This document shows positions 1-10,766 of a stretch of DNA of 64,000 nucleotides, piece by piece. The notes below the pieces were generated by a model. The model did not search any database. It saw nothing but the letters and a program-made list of their open reading frames with translations, and was not told where the DNA came from. Position 1 is the stretch's first letter; every line of letters begins with the position of its first letter. A program made the translations under genes and the position numbers. The stretch is taken from NCBI GenBank assembly GCA_019915015.1, contig JAHBBC010000019.1:620001-684000 (forward strand). Reading direction: 5' to 3'. Source of the DNA: Auriscalpium vulgare. Lineage: Eukaryota > Basidiomycota > Agaricomycetes > Russulales > Auriscalpiaceae.

Positions 1-2220
1 TTCCTTGGCACAGTCGGAGTCTGCAGGATATTCATCAAGGACTTCGCGAAGCATGCGTGGCCTCTCACCAAGCTCACACGGAAGGGTACGGAGTGGGAGT
101 ACGGTCCCGATCAGCACAAGGCGCAAGAGTACCTCAAAAACGCGCTGGTCAAGTCGGACGCCCTTCGAGCGATCGATTACGAGTCGCAAGCACCAGTCGT
201 ACTCGCAGTCGACACATCCTACATCGCAGTCGGCTACATTCTCGCCCAAGAGGAACTGAACAACCCGAAGAAGCGTTACTACAGCCGTTTTGGATCGATA
301 TCGCTCAACGATCGCGAACGACGCTTCTCCCAGCCCAAGCTCGAGATCTATGGACTCTTCCGATCGCTTCGCGCCCTTCGCATGTACCTCATAGGACTAC
401 GGAACTTCATCGTCGAAGTCGATGCCAGCTCGATCGGAGGAATGCTCAAGAACCCCGATTTGGTCCCGACGGCTAGCATCAATCGCTGGATCATCGGCAT
501 CCTCGTCTTCAAGTTCCTCCTGCGACACGTACCAGGCATCGCACATGGTCCCGACGGACTGTCGCGTCGCGTCCGACAGCCAGGCGATCCAGAGGAACCC
601 CCCGACGAAGACTACGACGATTGGCTCGACAACCTGTACGGATTTTTGTTCGCGGTCCCCACGCATAGCTCCACAGTCAAACCCGACCAAGCTCCCTCCC
701 TCCCCGCCCCTGGACTCAACGCTGTGTTCGCATTGACCGCGGACGGTCAAGATCTCAGTGAGGAGGAGGAGCCCGAGCTATCGTACGATGAAGTCCCACG
801 CAGCGACGCAGCGATCAAAGCCGACGAGCGACTAGTCCATGTTCGCGAATGGTTAGAAGACCCCGTGCGACCAGATCACCTTTCCGACCAAGAATTTGCG
901 ACCTTCGTCCGATACGCGCTCCGATTCTTCAGCACCGGCAATCGACTCTATCGACGCTCAGGAGATGGCGCGCACAAGCTCATCCCCCACCCCAAGCGCC
1001 GTATCCAAGTCCTAGTCGACTGCCACGACAAAGTCGGACATCGCGGAGTCTTTGCGACTCGATCTCTAGTCGGAGAACGCTTCTGGTGGCCGTCCTATGA
1101 ATCGGACGTTATGTGGTATGTTCGCACATGCCACCTCTGTCAACAACGCCAGAAGCGACAGATCCTCATCCCTCCGACCGTCGCAACTCCCGCTCCCTTG
1201 TTCGCAAAGATCTACGTCGATACGCTGCACATGCCCGTCTCAGGAGGATACCGCTATATCGTCCAAGGTCGCTGTTCACTTACGACCTACCCGGAGTTCT
1301 CCCTACTCAAGAAGGAGAACGCCGTCGCGATCGCGGACTGGATCTTCCAAAGCATCCTCTGTCGCTGGGGTTCCCTGTCGGAGGTCGTCACTGACAATGG
1401 CGGTCCTTTTGTCAAAGCCCTGGTTCATCTTGAGAAGAAATACCACATACGCCACATTCGCATCTCAGGCTACAACTCTCGTGCTAACGGAATCGTCGAA
1501 CGTGCTCATTATGACGTTCGGCAAGCACTCTACAAGGCCGCGAATGGTGACCAGACCCAGTGGGCGCGCTGTGCTTTCTCGGTGTTCTGGTCGGAACGTA
1601 TCACGGTTCGGAAGCGCATGGGCTGCTCCCCATACTTCGCTGTCACAGGATGTCACCCGATCATTCCCCTCGACATCTCTGAAGCGACGTATCTCCAGCC
1701 TCCTCCCGAATCTCTTCTCTCGACCACAGACCTCATCGCGCGACGGGCAATCGCACTGCAGAAACGACATGATCAAGTCTCCGCTCTCCGATCGGACGTA
1801 TACGCTGAGCGACTCGCGAACGCTAGGAAGTTCGAGAAGGAACATTCGCACGTCATCAAGAACTTCGACTTCAAGCGAGGCGCCCTAGTGCTCATCCGAC
1901 ACACTGCGATCGAGAAGTCACTCAATCGGAAGATGCGCCCGCGCTACCTAGGACCCCTAGTCGTCGTCTCCCGCAATCGGGGAGGAGCATACATCGTCGC
2001 GGAGCTGGACGGCTCTGTACTCGACCGTCCGATCGCCGCATTTCGAGTCATCCCCTACTTCGCTCGCAAGGAGATTCCCTTCCACTTGTCGGACGTCGAC
2101 ATAGACACTCATCGACTACGCGAGTTAGAAGCCTCGACACAACATGGCAACGACGACGGCGAAGAGCCACCCCTTCCCGACGCACCCGACGACGACGAAG
2201 AAGTCCCCGACCCAGTGTAG
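1..2220 (+). CDS. Ty3/Gypsy pol polyprotein, 3' part (RNase H and integrase), cut by window edge
   Basis: The frame is open from base 1 to a TAG at 2218-2220, giving about 739 visible residues; the reverse transcriptase lies left of the window. The order seen is the end of the RT connection, an RNase H domain (VLAVDTSYIAVGYIL near residues 70-85), an integrase zinc-binding HHCC module (HDKVGHRG, then CHLC) and the integrase core. The core has the catalytic Asp in YVDTLH, the second Asp in TDNGG and the Glu in GIVERAH. The C-terminus is acidic and carries no chromodomain, unlike the element at 6476-10756. The integrase would insert cDNA copies into host DNA. No frameshift or stop is visible, so this copy may be young. 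Its own LTRs were not identified. Confidence 0.93.
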   Translation, partial: FLGTVGVCRIFIKDFAKHAWPLTKLTRKGTEWEYGPDQHKAQEYLKNALVKSDALRAIDYESQAPVVLAVDTSYIAVGYILAQEELNNPKKRYYSRFGSISLNDRERRFSQPKLEIYGLFRSLRALRMYLIGLRNFIVEVDASSIGGMLKNPDLVPTASINRWIIGILVFKFLLRHVPGIAHGPDGLSRRVRQPGDPEEPPDEDYDDWLDNLYGFLFAVPTHSSTVKPDQAPSLPAPGLNAVFALTADGQDLSEEEEPELSYDEVPRSDAAIKADERLVHVREWLEDPVRPDHLSDQEFATFVRYALRFFSTGNRLYRRSGDGAHKLIPHPKRRIQVLVDCHDKVGHRGVFATRSLVGERFWWPSYESDVMWYVRTCHLCQQRQKRQILIPPTVATPAPLFAKIYVDTLHMPVSGGYRYIVQGRCSLTTYPEFSLLKKENAVAIADWIFQSILCRWGSLSEVVTDNGGPFVKALVHLEKKYHIRHIRISGYNSRANGIVERAHYDVRQALYKAANGDQTQWARCAFSVFWSERITVRKRMGCSPYFAVTGCHPIIPLDISEATYLQPPPESLLSTTDLIARRAIALQKRHDQVSALRSDVYAERLANARKFEKEHSHVIKNFDFKRGALVLIRHTAIEKSLNRKMRPRYLGPLVVVSRNRGGAYIVAELDGSVLDRPIAAFRVIPYFARKEIPFHLSDVDIDTHRLRELEASTQHGNDDGEEPPLPDAPDDDEEVPDPV

Positions 2221-2562
2221 AGAGTTCCGATCGCATCATCCCTCCGACATTCCTTTCCTTTTCCATCCCCATCACCAAGTCGCTCGCGTCGTATCGCTGT
2301 AGCGCAGGCCCACTCAAGATAAAGGGCCTAAGCCTATGAAGGATTACTGAGGCTTAAACAAAAGTCATTAGTTCGACTAAGTCGGACGCCCACATTCTTT
2401 TATCCTCATTTAGTCGGAGTCAAGTCGCGTTTCTCACGAGTTCATCAAGACAGTCGGAGCAGACAAGAAAGTCGTATTCAAGTCAAGTCGCAGGTCAGCA
2501 AGAACAAGTCGCGCTATAAATACAGGGTATCTACGAAGTCGCTTCACATCCCCGACCGTCGC
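2221..2562. other. Spacer between the 3' ends of Gypsy pol and the antisense gene
   Basis: This interval separates two convergent reading frames, pol on the plus strand and the antisense gene on the minus strand. It holds no ORF of note. A TATAAATA box on the plus strand lies at 2515-2522. The sequence is rich in AGTCG/AAGTCGC words like the flanking element, so it may be a U3-like or 3' untranslated part of the retroelement. No second copy was found in the window to prove an LTR. Confidence 0.4.
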
Positions 2563-4630
2563 CTACTCCTCGAATACCTCGTACCACTCGTCCTCCTCGC
2601 GCAGGATCCTCGGGACCTGCCCCGCCGCGTACGCCCTCCAGAGGGGCGCGTTGATCAAGCGGACGTCGCGCCACCAGCCGTCGATGAATGAGTCGCGGAG
2701 GGCGAACATCTGGGCGAGTTCCGCCGAGCGCGTCTTGCGCACCTCCTTGACGAGGAGCGTGATGCCCCCCGGAGTCCTGGCGCCCGAGACCGTCTCGATC
2801 GGCCCAGCGACGAGGTCTTGAAGCGAGGCGAAAGAAGGAAACGCGATGAAGTCGCGTGGACGTGGACCGGGAGGGAGAATGTGCTGACGGAGCGCCTTGC
2901 CCTTGCCCTTGCCCTTGCTGGCGGTCGGACGCGCGGTCGCCGGATGCGACGGACCTAGGAAAACGGTTAGCATAGCCTCGAACAAGTCCAAGACACGACT
3001 CACCTGCGACCGGCTCTTCCTCTGCCTCGAACACGTCGACCGGCGGCGTTTGCCACTCCGCGACCTCTTGCACCCACGAGCCTGCGCGTTCCGATCCTGA
3101 GCGCGGCACGTCAGTCGTCGCCTCGGGACTCGCCAAGAAGAGCTGGCCGCTCGTACCTGGCACCGTCCGTTGCGTTTGCGACTCTGGCGGCACGTCTTGA
3201 CGCGCTCCTTCGACTTGATGCGACGGTCCGGCCTCTTGAGTCGCGTCGACGTCCATGTTGGCTAGTGCGGGAACGGCGGCGGCGACAGGCGGCGGAGGCT
3301 TGCCGACAAAGGAACGTGGAAGACCTAAGAAGGGATCAACGACAAAGTCAGTAACGATCGGAGGACGTCACAGGGAGTATTCACCTTGTGCCGACGCCCG
3401 TGTCTCCTTGCGCGCGGTCTCATGCGCCCTCTTCGGAGCCTTGAAAGCGGGGCCGGTGTCTTCACGATCGGGAGTCGCTGACGCGACCCGCTTATGGCCT
3501 GCGACTGGTGCAACCGCCTCTGTCTTGTGTCCGGCCGCCGCGGACGCCTTGCGCGCAAGCATAATCGCTACGATCATAGGTCAACAGCTGCGACAAGAGG
3601 AAAGAGAAGGAGACGTACCGCGTGCTTCTGCTTCGCTCCACCGACACCCCTTCTTCGCCTTTCGACACTTCTCGCACTCCACGGTCCATCCCGACGGCTT
3701 GAGGGTCGCCTTGTAGCGACAATCGATACGCCCATCCGAGCCTGTCTCCGCGTAGTAGTCGCAAGCCTGTGGAAGAGTCAGCATGCGGTCGGAGAACAAA
3801 CGCGATCAGGACGTACCGCTTTGCCCTTGTAGTTAAACTCGCCGACTTGGATGCGAGTAACGAGAGCGTCGGCGTGCGCCTTCGCGAACTGCATCCGGGT
3901 GCTGAACTCCCTATCCGACTCGCCTTTACGTCGGCGAGCGACGACGGACTCCGCGACGTGAGGAGCGACTTCGACGATCTCGTCGCTCCCCGACTCGTGT
4001 ACCTCACCGTCTTCCGACGACTCCGTCTCCGGGACCTCCTCGACCGCGATCGGAGCCAGCGACACTGCACGAGCAGGAGTCGGCTGGTAGGGTGGAGGGA
4101 TCGAGCGGCGAGGCTGGACAGGGAGAGGTGCGGGGGAAGGAGCGGGAGACGGCTGCGCAGGAGCAAGCGGTGCGACGAACGCGTCCGGCGCGGCGTCGCT
4201 GGCGAGCATCTGTTGAAAGTACTCGTCGTCGTCTACCTGGAGGAAGGAGTCAGTCGCAAGCCATAAACCAAGCACGCGATCACGTACCTCGGGCTCATTC
4301 GCCAACTCCGATGCGTCGTACAGCGCTTCCCGCGCCAACTCTTTCCACTCCGGTGTGCCGTGCTCCCGGAAGACCGCCCGGAAGTCCACGACGATTTGCG
4401 CGAGTCGCGCCTCGACGTTCGGATACGAGTGGGCGAAAGCCTGAAGAGGAGCAAGTCAGTCGCGAAGTCAGGCGAAGGGTCGCACAAGTACTCACAATCG
4501 CCTTGGCCATGTTGCGCACCCATTGGAGTTTTTCGGCTGCGCTTGCGTCGGCAGACCACTGATTGAAGACGCGTTCGAGTTGGCGGACAACGCTATCGTC
4601 GGAGAGTCGGCGAGGAGTGGGGGCAGACAT
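2563..4630 (-). CDS. Spliced unknown protein with CX2CX6C motif, antisense to Gypsy DNA
   Basis: About eight exons join in phase through 50-60 bp GT-AG introns. The model starts at ATG 4630 (MSAPTPRRLSDD) and ends EWYEVFEE at 2563, about 450-500 residues. The N-terminal part is helical (VRQLERVFNQWSADAS). A Pro/Ala-rich linker follows, then a conserved-looking block ending VECEKCRKAKKGCRW, whose CX2CX6C spacing equals the first half of a fungal Zn2Cys6 cluster. A Lys/Gly run and a final domain (LINAPLWRAYAAGQVPRIL) complete it. I do not recognise the family. The gene lies between Gypsy pol and a chromovirus and shares their sequence style, so it is probably retroelement cargo or an adjacent transposon-spread gene. 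Splice junctions keep one frame throughout, which argues it is still selected or recent. Confidence 0.7.
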
Positions 4631-4692
4631 TTTCAAGAGAGCGCCAGTGGTAGGAAGGCAGGAAGATGGAGCCTCCGACTCGCGATCGCACG

Positions 4693-4701
4693 CCTTTTAT
4701 G
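4693..4701 (-). promoter_or_regulatory. TATA-like box of the antisense gene
   Basis: Read on the minus strand the bases are CATAAAAGG, 63-71 bp upstream of the ATG at 4630. This is a plausible core promoter position for a fungal gene. Confidence 0.4.
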
Positions 4702-6421
4702 CGATTCCGACGTCCCCATTGTCCCCTAGCGATTCGTTCGACTTCGCAGAATTTTCGATCGCGCCCTTGTGCTGCCTGCGACGTGCCGACGAATACCGGA
4801 CTCCGACTCCACGTCTCCGCCTCACCTGCGATCGCCTTTGGTAGCCAAGTACACCTTCCCGGCTGCATGACGCGCCGCGCCTAGTCCATGACATCACCAC
4901 GGCGCCTACGTCTTCATCCAGTATCGACCCTTCCTGCGACGACCCTCCAGACTCGCACGTTCGCCTCCGACCTGGGTATTTTCCGCCGACCTCGCCCGCC
5001 GCAGTCATCCGATCCCGACCGACTCCGCTAATCGCTTCCGACATGCCCGCTATTCGTCTCCGACTCCCCCGCCATTCAATTCGCTTTCCGACTACTCCCG
5101 TGCGACTGCATCGCCTCGACGCACTGACCGTGGACGGTCAGGTTCTCAGTGAGGAGGAGGTGACAAGCCCCGTCCCGCGCTGGGAGGGGATCTCGACTGT
5201 CTTTTCGCATTTTCGACCAAGTCCTCGGTCACGTGACCTCGGCCTTCCTGCGCCACGATCGGAACGCCCCGCCGACTCCCACGCGGCTCGCACCACGCGT
5301 CCCCAGTCGCCACACGCTCGCCAGCACAGCATTTCCCACGCCCGTCACGACGCATCAGATTTCCATCAGACTCGCACAGCCTGGTCGCACGACAGCCACG
5401 CTCGGCGCTACGCAGCTCCGGAGCTCTCACGCCATCCGAGTACCGCCTCAGTCGCTCATTGTCCGCTTGCCCATTGTCCGCCACACGAGTCCGACTACCC
5501 CGACGTCCTCCGATTCAGCGCTACCAACTCGCCCGCTTCCCTCCGATGCGCCCTAGCGCCTTACGACCCGCGCTACGCCCCCGCAGTCACGACGCGACTT
5601 ACGATCGACACGTGACCCAGTCGCGACCGCGTCGAGAGTGGTACACTCCGAACGTTCGCAATCGGAAGGCGCAGCCTCGTGCCCACATCATCGGACCACC
5701 GCTATCGCGCTCGATATGGCGCGCATTGTCCGTTCCCGCGCTCCCCGACGCTGTTTCCCACAGTCGACGACAGAGAGGATCGTTTCCCGCGCCGCCTCCT
5801 TTGTCCTTTGACAGCGCTGATCGCTCGCTCGACACCGTTCCCCGCCTCGCTCCTCGTCGTCTGACCGGCGCATGACCTCTACTCATTGTTCGTATTATTT
5901 CATATGACGCCGCTATCTTGTTTTCTTTGTCTTTTCCGATGTCTCCGTACTTACTCGATCGGACACGCACTGTACTCGTCGCAACGTATAAATAGTCGTC
6001 GGATACTCTGCGAAATGCAAGTTACGTTCCCCCCTCATCGCTCCGAGCACAAGTCGTGCACTCTCGCCCCCGTCGTATCGTATAGCGGTCAACATCGGTT
6101 GACTGCTCTCGCGCCTCAGCCTCAGCCATCGCCTTAGCCTTTGTTCTCGCTTCCCGTCTTATCGCTCTCATCTTGTTCCATCGTTGTTGCCCCTTTGTCC
6201 GAGTCCTCGATCGCAGTCGCGTCGCAGCCTTCCGACGTCGTACGTCGAAGCCTCGCTTTCCGATCGGTCGGAGAGTCGATCGATCGCCTCGTCGCTGCTG
6301 CGCTCTCGATCGGATCGCAGTACGATTGATCGGAGACGGTCGTCGCTTACTCCGGGACTCCTGACGCTCGCTCGCACACACACCGACATCTCTGCAGCGC
6401 TCTAGGGATTGGTGCTACGTT
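4702..6421. other. Degenerate retroelement-like DNA without an intact gene
   Basis: This 1.7 kb stretch holds only short ORFs with no recognisable protein. Bases 5125-5160 match 733-768 of the Gypsy pol at 33 of 36 positions and encode a similar peptide (LTVDGQVLSEEE versus LTADGQDLSEEE), so at least part derives from a related element. A plus-strand TATAAATA box is at 5988-5995. It probably holds the decayed flank or leader of one of the two neighbouring retroelements. Confidence 0.45.
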
Positions 6422-6475
6422 ACGCATTCCGCCCTACTACCTGGTTGTGTCTGTCACCGCAAGCTGTCCGCGGGC

Positions 6476-9400
6476 ATGAACGTCGACCTCGGCGTGGAAG
6501 TTCATGATGCGCGTTTCTCCGCCGACACGCCCCTGGAGGACTGGCTCGACGCCGTCGAGACACTCGACCTCAAGCGCATTCGTAACGTCGAGAAAATCAC
6601 CGCCGAGGTCGCACGCATGGCTCGTGTGCGCAAGGACCCGCCGCCTGCCGCCAACGCGCCGCGCTCCTCCTCCTACTCCAGTGCCCCGCGCGCCGGCGCG
6701 TCCACCGGTTCCAGCTCCCGGGCCAAGCTGCCCAAGCTCACCGATGAAGACCGCGCCTTGCTCGACGCGCATCAGGGGTGTCTTAAATGCCGCCGCTTTT
6801 ACGCAGGGCACCGCTCGGTCGACTGCAAGGTCGGCTTCCCTGCCGCGGAGACGTACAAACCGCTCACCGAGGACGCTGCCAAAGCGGCTCTGAAGGCCAA
6901 GACCAAACCCGGCCTCGTCGCCGCGGTCCTGCCAGCGGTCGACGCCTCGGCCTCTGCGGTCATCGGCGACGGGTCGGACAGCGATTCGGACGCCATGTAC
7001 GTCATCAGCTCTGTGTCCACTGCCCCACCTCGCCCCTCTTCCCCGTCTCCGAGCTCCCCGCTCACCGAAAAGCCGATGCTCTGGTACTGCACGGCCTCCG
7101 GGCCGCGCCCTCTACACGGACGTGGATCGGAGGTCGAACTCGCCGCACTTATTGACGACGGCTCACAGGTAGTTCTCGTACGCGAGAGCGTCGCCGCTCA
7201 GTTAGGCCTTCGCCGCCATCGCCTCGTCAAGCCTCTCCCTCTGGGCGCCGCATTCAGTGCAGGGGGGGATCGGACTTTTTCTCAGGATTCGTCGTCCGTT
7301 GTCGCGACCCATTGGGTCAAGTTGTCACTTTCTGCCTCCGATTCACGTTATCGCGCCCGTTCTGTCCGCGCCCTCATTGCCCCAGACGCCATGTGTATGC
7401 CTGTAATCCTCGGACTCCCATTCCTCGTCGCAAATCAAATCGTTGTTGATCACCACCTGCGCACGTCCATTCCGAAGGATTCTGGCTACGACATGTTACG
7501 CGATTACGACGACGAGCCCGCAGCCCTGAGACCCGGCTGCAACGCTTCCCCGTCCGTCACGCCTTCGCACGCGGAGGTGCTGGCGGCCCGCGCGTGCGTG
7601 GTGGACTCACTCCAAGCGCGGCTGCTGCCACAGCGCGCGCATTGCGATCGTCTGGCGGATCACGTCGCACCTGTCAATATCGTCGCCGCGGTTAAGGTAC
7701 GCGTGGCGGCCTTGGCTCACGCGGATCAGCTTGAGCAGCTCGACTCCCGCATGAAGTCCAAGTACGCTGCCTTATTCCCGTCCGACATTCCTCACCTCGA
7801 CGATCTGCCCACCGACGTCTACCATCGTATCCGTCTCAAGGACGCGAACAAGACGATCGCCACGCGGTCCTACAACTGCCCTCGTAAATATCGCAACGCT
7901 TGGCGCACGCTACTGGACCAGCATCTTTCCGCTGGTCGCATCCGCCCGTCTGCTAGCGAGCACGCGTCTCCCGCGTTCATTATCCCGAAGTCCGACCCCA
8001 CTGCCCTCCCACGTTGGGTCAATGACTATAGGATGCTGAATGCGAACACGGTCCCTGACTCTCACCCCCTCCCTCGCGTCGACGATATCCTCGCTGACTG
8101 CGCGAAGGGGAAGATCTGGGGCAAATTGGACATGACCAACGCCTTTTTCCAGACGCGTGTGCACCCCGACGACGTTCATCTCACTGCGGTCACGACGCCG
8201 TTCGGGTTGTACGAGTGGACCGTCATGCCAATGGGAGGCCGCAACGCCCCGGGTACACATCAACGCCGAATGACGTCTGCCTTGCGGCAGCACATCGGCG
8301 TGATCTGCCATGTGTATCTGGACGACATCATCATCTGGTCACAGACCGTTGATGAACACGTCCGAAACGTCGACACGGTGCTGCGCACACTTCGCGACGC
8401 ACGCTTGTACTGCTCGCTGAAGAAGACGTCGCTGTTCTGTAACTCCGTTCACTTCCTGGGCCACGAGATCTCGCGGCGGGGGATCGAAGCGGACCCTTCG
8501 AAGATCGAACGGATCCTGAACTGGCCCGTCCCGCGCAACGCGACTGAGGTCCGCGCGTTCCTGGGGCTGGTGCGATATATCGCTACCTTTCTGCCTCAGC
8601 TCGCCGAACTGACGCGCGTACTGACGCCTCTGACGACGCTCGAGGCGCAGCATGATTGGCCGGGGTGGTTCCCGTGCCATCAAGCTGCATTCGACGGTGT
8701 GAAAGCGTTGGTTCTCAGCCGGGAGTGTCTAACCACCATAGACCATCAGTCTCCCGGCGAGAATAAGATCTGGGTAACGACTGATGCCAGTGATTTTCGC
8801 ACTGGTGCCGTCCTTTCGTGGGGTCCCACCTGGGAGAGCGCGCGGCCGGTGGCTTTCGACTCTATGCAGTTGAAAGGGCCGCAGCTCAACTACCCAGTCC
8901 ACGAGAAGGAGCTGCTCGCGATCGTTCGCGCACTGCAGAAGTGGCGTGTGGACCTTCTCGGTTCACATTTCGTCGTCCGCACCGATCACCGCACACTGGA
9001 ACATTTCCAGACGCAGCGTGAGCTGTCGCGCCGTCAATGTCGCTGGCAGGAGTATCTTGCCCAGTACGACTTTGACATCGAGTACGTCCCTGGTCCTGAT
9101 AACACGGTTGCTGACGCGCTGTCGCGTCTACCAGTCGAACCCGACGCGCCGGCAGTCTCTGCTTTCGCTGCCGCCGTGTGCCTCTCGCGGTTGGACTCGC
9201 TCCATTCCGCGGTCGCACCCGCGGCTGTTTGTGCGGTATCGTTACAGATCTCCCAGGACCGTGCGCTCCTGGACTCGATTCGCGCGGGTTACGCCGACGA
9301 CGCGTTCTGCGCTCGCCTGCTCCGCAACATCGAGAGCGCCCCAGGTGCACGCCTGCAAGACGGGTTGCTGTTTGTCGGAGAACGCCTGGTCGTCCCGCGC

Positions 9401-10756
9401 ACACCCTCGCTGCGCGAGACGTTCTTTCAGCTCGCTCACGACGCTCTCGGGCACTTCGGCGCCGACAAGTCGTATGCCGCGCTACGCTCGTCTTACTACT
9501 GGCCGGGCATGCGTCGCGACCTGGAACTGGGCTACATTGCTTCATGCGCTGAGTGTCAACGCAACAAGTCGCCATCTGTTAAGCCACCTGGGCCACTGCA
9601 CCCTCTATCCGTCCCTGACGCCCGTGGCGACTGTGTTGCCATCGATTTTATCGGTCCGCTGCCGCCAGACTCGGGGTTCGACACCATCGTCTCCATGACT
9701 GATCGTGCTGGTTCTGATGTCCGTCTCGTGCCCGTGAAAAGCTCTATCACTGCGCCCGAATTTGCTGCCGTCTTCTTCGACCATTGGTTCTGCGAAAATG
9801 GACTTCCGCTCGAGATCGTGTCCGACCGCGATAAGCTTTTCGTCTCCCGCTTTTGGCGCGCTCTTCATCGGCTCACCGGCGTAAAACTCAAGATGTCGTC
9901 CGCGTACCACCCACAAACAGACGGCGCAAGTGAACGCACGAACAAAACCGTCAACCAATGCCTGCGGTTTCATGTCGATCGCCAGCAACGCGGCTGGGTA
10001 CGCGCGCTACCGCGCGTCCGTTTCGATATCATGAATACGGTGAACGCGTCTACGGGCTTCTCGCCGTTCCAGCTCCGAATGGGACGCCAACCTCGCCTCA
10101 TCCCTCCTCTCCTTCTGCCGGATGCCGACGCAGCGACGGCAGAGTTCGGTACGGACGCTGGCGCGGCTCAGCAGATCATCGATCAGATCACGATTGACTT
10201 CGCAGAAGCTCAGGACGCGCTCTTTGCGGCAAAGCTCTTACAGGCAGACTACGCAAATCTACACCGCGGGCCTGAGCGCGTGTACGCTGTCGGGGACCGC
10301 GTGCTGCTCTCCACCTTCCATCGTCGTCGCGACTATAAAGCGCAAGACCCTACGCGCGTCGCCAAATTCATGCCACGTTTCGACGGTCCGTACAAAGTCC
10401 TGCGCGCGTTCCCCGAGCGCAGCGTATACACCCTCGACCTGCCCGACACGGCTGGCATTTTCCCTACTTTCCATTCCAGTCTGCTGCGCCCGTTCATACC
10501 GAACGACGACACAATGGCGCCGTCGCGCGCACTTGCTCGGCCCGGCCCTGTCGTCACTCCCGCTGGCGAAGAGGAATGGGAGGTCGATGAGATTATGGAT
10601 CAACGCCGCCGTGGGCGCGGCGTCCAATATCTCGTCCGCTGGCGCGGGTACGGTGACGAGGATATGCAGTGGCTTCCCTCGCGCTATCTCGCCGACTGTG
10701 CTGCGCTGGACCGTTGGCTCGCTCGTGTTCCCCCCGGGGGGAGCTCTTCTTCCTAG
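6476..10756 (+). CDS. Chromovirus gag-pol polyprotein with chromodomain
   Basis: One uninterrupted 1426-residue frame. From the N-terminus it shows the end of gag (EDWLDAVETLDLKR), a CX2CX6HX4C zinc knuckle (CLKCRRFYAGHRSVDC), an aspartic protease with the unusual DDG motif (ALIDDGSQVVLV), reverse transcriptase with YLDD at the active site, RNase H (WVTTDASDFRTGAVLSW), integrase HHCC and core (Asp in AIDFIG, Asp in VSDRDK, Glu in GASERTNK), and a C-terminal chromodomain (WEVDEIMDQ to WLPSRYL). Chromodomains in this family steer integration to modified histones. The missing gag N-terminus means the ATG at 6476 may be an internal methionine. The frame has no stops, suggesting a recent copy or a source of trans-acting enzymes. 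Confidence 0.95.
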   Translation: MNVDLGVEVHDARFSADTPLEDWLDAVETLDLKRIRNVEKITAEVARMARVRKDPPPAANAPRSSSYSSAPRAGASTGSSSRAKLPKLTDEDRALLDAHQGCLKCRRFYAGHRSVDCKVGFPAAETYKPLTEDAAKAALKAKTKPGLVAAVLPAVDASASAVIGDGSDSDSDAMYVISSVSTAPPRPSSPSPSSPLTEKPMLWYCTASGPRPLHGRGSEVELAALIDDGSQVVLVRESVAAQLGLRRHRLVKPLPLGAAFSAGGDRTFSQDSSSVVATHWVKLSLSASDSRYRARSVRALIAPDAMCMPVILGLPFLVANQIVVDHHLRTSIPKDSGYDMLRDYDDEPAALRPGCNASPSVTPSHAEVLAARACVVDSLQARLLPQRAHCDRLADHVAPVNIVAAVKVRVAALAHADQLEQLDSRMKSKYAALFPSDIPHLDDLPTDVYHRIRLKDANKTIATRSYNCPRKYRNAWRTLLDQHLSAGRIRPSASEHASPAFIIPKSDPTALPRWVNDYRMLNANTVPDSHPLPRVDDILADCAKGKIWGKLDMTNAFFQTRVHPDDVHLTAVTTPFGLYEWTVMPMGGRNAPGTHQRRMTSALRQHIGVICHVYLDDIIIWSQTVDEHVRNVDTVLRTLRDARLYCSLKKTSLFCNSVHFLGHEISRRGIEADPSKIERILNWPVPRNATEVRAFLGLVRYIATFLPQLAELTRVLTPLTTLEAQHDWPGWFPCHQAAFDGVKALVLSRECLTTIDHQSPGENKIWVTTDASDFRTGAVLSWGPTWESARPVAFDSMQLKGPQLNYPVHEKELLAIVRALQKWRVDLLGSHFVVRTDHRTLEHFQTQRELSRRQCRWQEYLAQYDFDIEYVPGPDNTVADALSRLPVEPDAPAVSAFAAAVCLSRLDSLHSAVAPAAVCAVSLQISQDRALLDSIRAGYADDAFCARLLRNIESAPGARLQDGLLFVGERLVVPRTPSLRETFFQLAHDALGHFGADKSYAALRSSYYWPGMRRDLELGYIASCAECQRNKSPSVKPPGPLHPLSVPDARGDCVAIDFIGPLPPDSGFDTIVSMTDRAGSDVRLVPVKSSITAPEFAAVFFDHWFCENGLPLEIVSDRDKLFVSRFWRALHRLTGVKLKMSSAYHPQTDGASERTNKTVNQCLRFHVDRQQRGWVRALPRVRFDIMNTVNASTGFSPFQLRMGRQPRLIPPLLLPDADAATAEFGTDAGAAQQIIDQITIDFAEAQDALFAAKLLQADYANLHRGPERVYAVGDRVLLSTFHRRRDYKAQDPTRVAKFMPRFDGPYKVLRAFPERSVYTLDLPDTAGIFPTFHSSLLRPFIPNDDTMAPSRALARPGPVVTPAGEEEWEVDEIMDQRRRGRGVQYLVRWRGYGDEDMQWLPSRYLADCAALDRWLARVPPGGSSSS

Positions 10757-10766
10757 GGGGGAGGAG

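Noticed and set aside
2515..5995. Two TATAAATA boxes as evidence for a pair of LTRs at about 2.3-2.6 kb and 5.7-6.1 kb
   Set aside because: Sequences around the two boxes do not align beyond short words, so they are not two copies of one LTR.
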